DNA of 64,000 nucleotides from Prosopocoilus inquinatus. Its lineage: Eukaryota > Arthropoda > Insecta > Coleoptera > Lucanidae. Within the stretch, counting starts at the first letter, position 1, and every line of letters starts with the position of its first letter. The notes beneath the pieces are model-generated. The model was given only the letters and a program-made list of their open reading frames with translations, had not been told where the DNA came from and did not search any database. The translations under genes and the position numbers were made by a program. Below are positions 60,931 through 64,000 of this stretch, piece by piece. The stretch covers positions 58,576,101 to 58,640,100 of the forward strand of contig CM069872.1 of assembly GCA_036172665.1 (NCBI GenBank). The letters are read 5' to 3'.

Positions 60931-61435
60931 TTTCTGATTTGATTTGTCGCTTGCGTTATTTACGTAATTAAGTGGAGCTAAAACGTAATTATTGACCAAT
61001 TAATGCTTTGAAACGCGTTCGTTTAATTCGTTTTCTTGTAATTTGCTTTGCGTTTGAATGCTAAAGCTAAAAATGCTTCTTTCGAGTTAAACGACGCGCA
61101 AGCGTATATCAAATTTTTTTTTTTTAATCACGAGCGCCATCTACTTTTGCGTAAATATATACAAATACGGCGGCAACATTCAAAATTTTTTGCTTTCATT
61201 TTAAATACTTTTTTTTATTCTAAATTGCATGAAATTGACGTTTTCAATCAACAGAATCCTAATTAATTCTAAACTCTCCCAATTAATTCTAATCTATCCT
61301 AATTAATTCTTAATTTCAGACACGTCATTCACAAGAATTTATTATTTTGGTTTCCAAAATGTAAAGTGTGGTTCAGGTTTAATCTTATAATCTTCAGGAA
61401 TCTACTCCATGATTGAGAAATTTCTTCAGATATTT
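60931..61435. other. 5' flank of the YTHDC2-like gene
   Basis: The frame upstream of the ATG is open to 60999 without another ATG. No TATA box is seen. attaattct repeats lie at 61261-61310. Confidence 0.4.
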
Positions 61436-61940
61436 GAAGGGTGAATAGAACGTCAAAAAACAAAGTTACCTTTTCATATATTTTTTTTTTCAGAAAGTGA
61501 AAATTAAGAAATTAATTAATAATGGACGTATGCTAACTTTCAAACCTCATTTACTCATAAATGGTTTAGTTTATCAAAATGCAACAAGACACCTTTTTTG
61601 TGCCAAATAATCTGAAGAATATTTCCTTCACAATTCTTTCATGATATGGCCAAAAAATAAAAAGCTACGGATAAAACTCTGAAAGTTACCACCTCAAAAC
61701 TACCCCTTAAAAAAGAGGGAAGATCTGATAAACATGTTGTTAATGCGCAGCTGGATGCTTTACATCCAAATTTAAAATATTAGCTTGATAACATAAAGGA
61801 TCCAGAAGGTATTGCAAAAAAAAAAAAACTAATTTTTCACGCCTCTTTCAGGGTTTACAATCCCTTATTATTCACTTTTGAAAAAAAAAGTATAATACAA
61901 AAAGGTGGCCTTATTTTTTTGATGTTCTATTCACCCTGAA
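61436..61940. mobile_element. ~505-bp MITE with TA flanks (Tc1/mariner-like)
   Basis: gaagggtgaatagaacgtca near 61435 is inverted at tgatgttctattcaccctga near 61922. Similarity continues inward for about 35 bp and both ends are flanked by TA (gaTAttt and aaTAttg). There is no transposase ORF. Confidence 0.75.
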
Positions 61941-62795
61941 AATATTGGAAGACATTTCTGAATCACAGTGCGTAAAACTTATAGTATAAAGAAAAGTTGT
62001 TACATTTCTAAACAACAAAAATTTTATTATAAAGTACCAGATAGTACAGGTTTTTATTCAGCTTTTCAAATCACGGTTTACGTTCATCACAGCAAAATGC
62101 TGAATGAAAGAATGCGAGCCAAGCACACAGACACAAAATTCGGTTTATAATTTAAGTATTGACCGAAACAACTAACCGTTTAACACGTGATAGGCTTTCA
62201 AAACGTGACCGTATCATCAAACTCTAAAAAATCAAAATTGCCTAAGGTCATTTGAAGGCTCAACATAACCAACAATTACCGAGGTTATGCAGTAACATGC
62301 ATATACAAGTAAGTACTTACTTTAAAACTGCACCGATATCAAGTTTCTTCTTGCTTTTAGTTTTAATAACACAAGCTAATTAAATGTTTTTAATTCTGAA
62401 CCACCATTTTCATCGTTATTATTTCTATAATTGTTGCCAACTTTAACTTGCTTCCTTTTCCCCTAAATGTAAAACAGTTGCTGAACAATTATTTTAGGTT
62501 ATGTCTATTCTACGTAGATATTGGTGATAATTACCTTTGTTTATTAGTTCTTGCAGTTTGCCTGATTTTCTTTTACGCCAGATCGCTCTTCTTTTTTGTT
62601 GTTTGCATTTTTCAGGTTGATTCATTCCTTTCTTTTTAAGTTGTTTGACGCGCAACCACACGTGCACTTACTAAAGCTGCAGTAACGCCCTCTAGTGTCC
62701 GTAAGATTTAAGAAACATTGAGGTTATGTCAAATTATTTAAATCTTGGAAAATTCTTGAAATGCTAACGCCTCAACTTAACTAATACATATTACG
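61941..62795. other. upstream region of Mesh1, no other gene seen
   Basis: AT-rich with short unsupported ORFs (61968-62150, 62448-62639). Confidence 0.5.
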
Positions 62796-63418
62796 ATGAA
62801 TGAAACATCCTCGGCTGGAGACATAGCAAAACTAATTGTAAAATGCGTCAATTTCGCTGCCGTTAAACACAGGAACCAAAGACGGAAAGACTCGGAGAAG
62901 ACCCCGTACATAAACCACCCGATCGGTTTGTAATTTGCCCCTCAGTTTAATTTTAATTTATTCGTTTCGTGTACTTAGGGGTTGCACATATATTAACCGA
63001 TGAGGCCGACGTGACCGACGCTACGGTGATTCAAGCGGCGATCCTGCACGACACGGTCGAGGACACGGAGACCACGTTCGAGGAGATCGAAGAGAATTTC
63101 GGGCCGAAAGTTCGCGGCATCGTCGCCGAGGTGACCGACGATAAATCGCTGCCGAAAGCGACGCGGAAAACCCTGCAGATCGAGAACGCCGGCAATTGCA
63201 GTTACGAAGCGAAATTGGTGAAGCTAGCCGATAAGTTGTACAACCTTAGGGATTTGGAACGATGCAGGCCTACCGGGTGGTCAGAACAGACGGTGAAAGA
63301 GTATTTCATGTGGAGTAAGAAAGTAGTCGATGGATTGCGGGGTACGAACGCAACTTTAGAAAATCAATTGGACGAGTTATTTAAGAAGAGATTTCTGTTG
63401 CCTAATAATTCTTCGTGA
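62796..63418 (+). CDS. Mesh1: Mesh1, (p)ppGpp / NADPH pyrophosphohydrolase (HDDC3)
   Basis: Animal SpoT-like hydrolase that removes the 3'-diphosphate of ppGpp in vitro and is known to act as an NADPH phosphatase. Two exons, 62796-62925 and 62979-63418, join in phase 1 for 189 residues (human protein 179). The HD-domain metal ligands are all present: H25 in [11 protein letters not shown]67-D68 in ILHDTVEDT, and the Asp of [27 protein letters not shown] and YINHPIGVAHIL also match the family. There is no synthetase domain, as usual for metazoan small hydrolases. The first intron has a slightly weak donor (gtttgt) and is only 53 nt. It converges with the GILT-like gene 154 bp downstream. Confidence 0.97.
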
Positions 63419-63572
63419 TACTCTGTGATTGTAGGGTAGGTAAATATAAATTAAAAAATTTTCAGTTTACATTTTATTATCTGTGATTCAAGTTTGAGAG
63501 CCCCGAGAAGATTCTTCTTGCCTCACAAAATTGTAATAATCCACATTTAGCTTACTTTATTCATTAGGGGGT

Positions 63573-64000
63573 TTAAGTGCAAGCGATATCATTGCTTACA
63601 CTGCAGAAAGTGCCCAGGAAATCAGTCAATGAATTCGCTTGCAAATCTGCATCGTACACGTCATTATAAATAATGGTGGGAACAAACGTAATAGGTGGAT
63701 CTACTGCGTGCGTTTGATCTCCGAGTTGAGCCAACAGCTCGTTTCCTTCGCCGGTTTTAACACAGTCAACCAGATCGGCCCAAGAAATCGCATTCTCAAT
63801 TGCGCACTGAAAACAGAGGGGGGTTGATTCAATTAAACCAAGAGCATTGATTTTTTGTGCGAACCAATTCCATGTAGTAATCGCCCGCAGGGTAATACGA
63901 GCCCATCACGCAGCTTATAAAGTTGACTTGCGTTTCTTGGTCCTCAGTTAAAGACAGGGCGCACGCTTGCATTTTATTGCCGTAGCATTCATCTTCCCAA
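63573..64000 (-). CDS. GILT-like lysosomal thiol reductase (5' part outside window)
   Basis: Gamma-interferon-inducible lysosomal thiol reductase family, which reduces protein disulphides in the endolysosome. The last two exons are visible: 64000-63865 (entering mid-codon) and 63806-63573, ending TAA. Visible features are WEDECYGNKMQACAL, matching the family HG-x2-EC-x-GN-x4-C signature, CVMGSYYPAGDYYMEL, DLVDCV, and the thioredoxin-fold strand FVPTIIYNDVYD with the cis-proline region. The CXXC active site would be upstream, beyond the window. The donor after 63865 is gttcgc, unusual but the only one giving correct phase to the ttttcag acceptor at 63807. The product is expected to be secreted or lysosomal. 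Confidence 0.92.

Overview
This is nuclear DNA from an insect, possibly a beetle (the order is a guess). The evidence is spliced genes with short GT-AG introns, arthropod gene families, AT-rich intergenic DNA, a eukaryotic tRNA gene, two tandem satellite arrays and many short inverted-repeat transposons. There are no bacterial or viral operon features.

Layout: 1-16 kb is repeat-dominated. It holds one candidate orphan exon (47-174), a ~257-bp satellite (about 1320-3130), a 371-bp satellite (about 6345-8840), smaller tandem duplications, and a ~570-bp palindrome (14525-15098). Positions 16857-25180 (+) carry 14 exons of C3G/RAPGEF1, the Rap1 exchange factor, lacking its 5' end, followed by a long AT-rich 3' UTR. 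A five-finger C2H2 zinc-finger gene (-, 28866-30469) lies head-to-head with RpS23 (+, 31071-33295, complete). Next is a GAPR-1/GLIPR2-like CAP-domain gene (+, 34684-48217), which appears to have a distant first coding exon across a 10.8-kb repeat-filled intron and one GC-AG intron. A tRNA-Val(AAC) gene sits at 51302-51374, followed by mRpL46 (+, 51794-53052), a pancreatic-lipase-family gene (-, 53389-54478), a YTHDC2-type RNA helicase (-, 55762-60930), Mesh1 (+, 62796-63418) and the 3' part of a GILT-like thiol reductase (-, 63573-64000).

The genes are not a pathway. They are unrelated household and signalling genes separated by repeats. The exon models were built by hand; every coding intron was checked for phase continuity, and the complete models give lengths close to the families' usual sizes.

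Most notable points: (i) about 14 copies of a short hairpin, TAGGCAACC - 21 to 30 nt - GGTTGCCTA, forming the core of a ~0.5-kb non-autonomous DNA transposon family. Family sequence reaches up to the splice acceptors of two C3G exons. (ii) A YTHDC2 orthologue with an intact helicase and a YTH domain that is still recognisable but lacks the loop carrying the second m6A-cage tryptophan. (iii) A phase-preserving 24-nt candidate micro-exon in C3G. (iv) A series of fold-back elements, one with a clean 8-bp target-site duplication.
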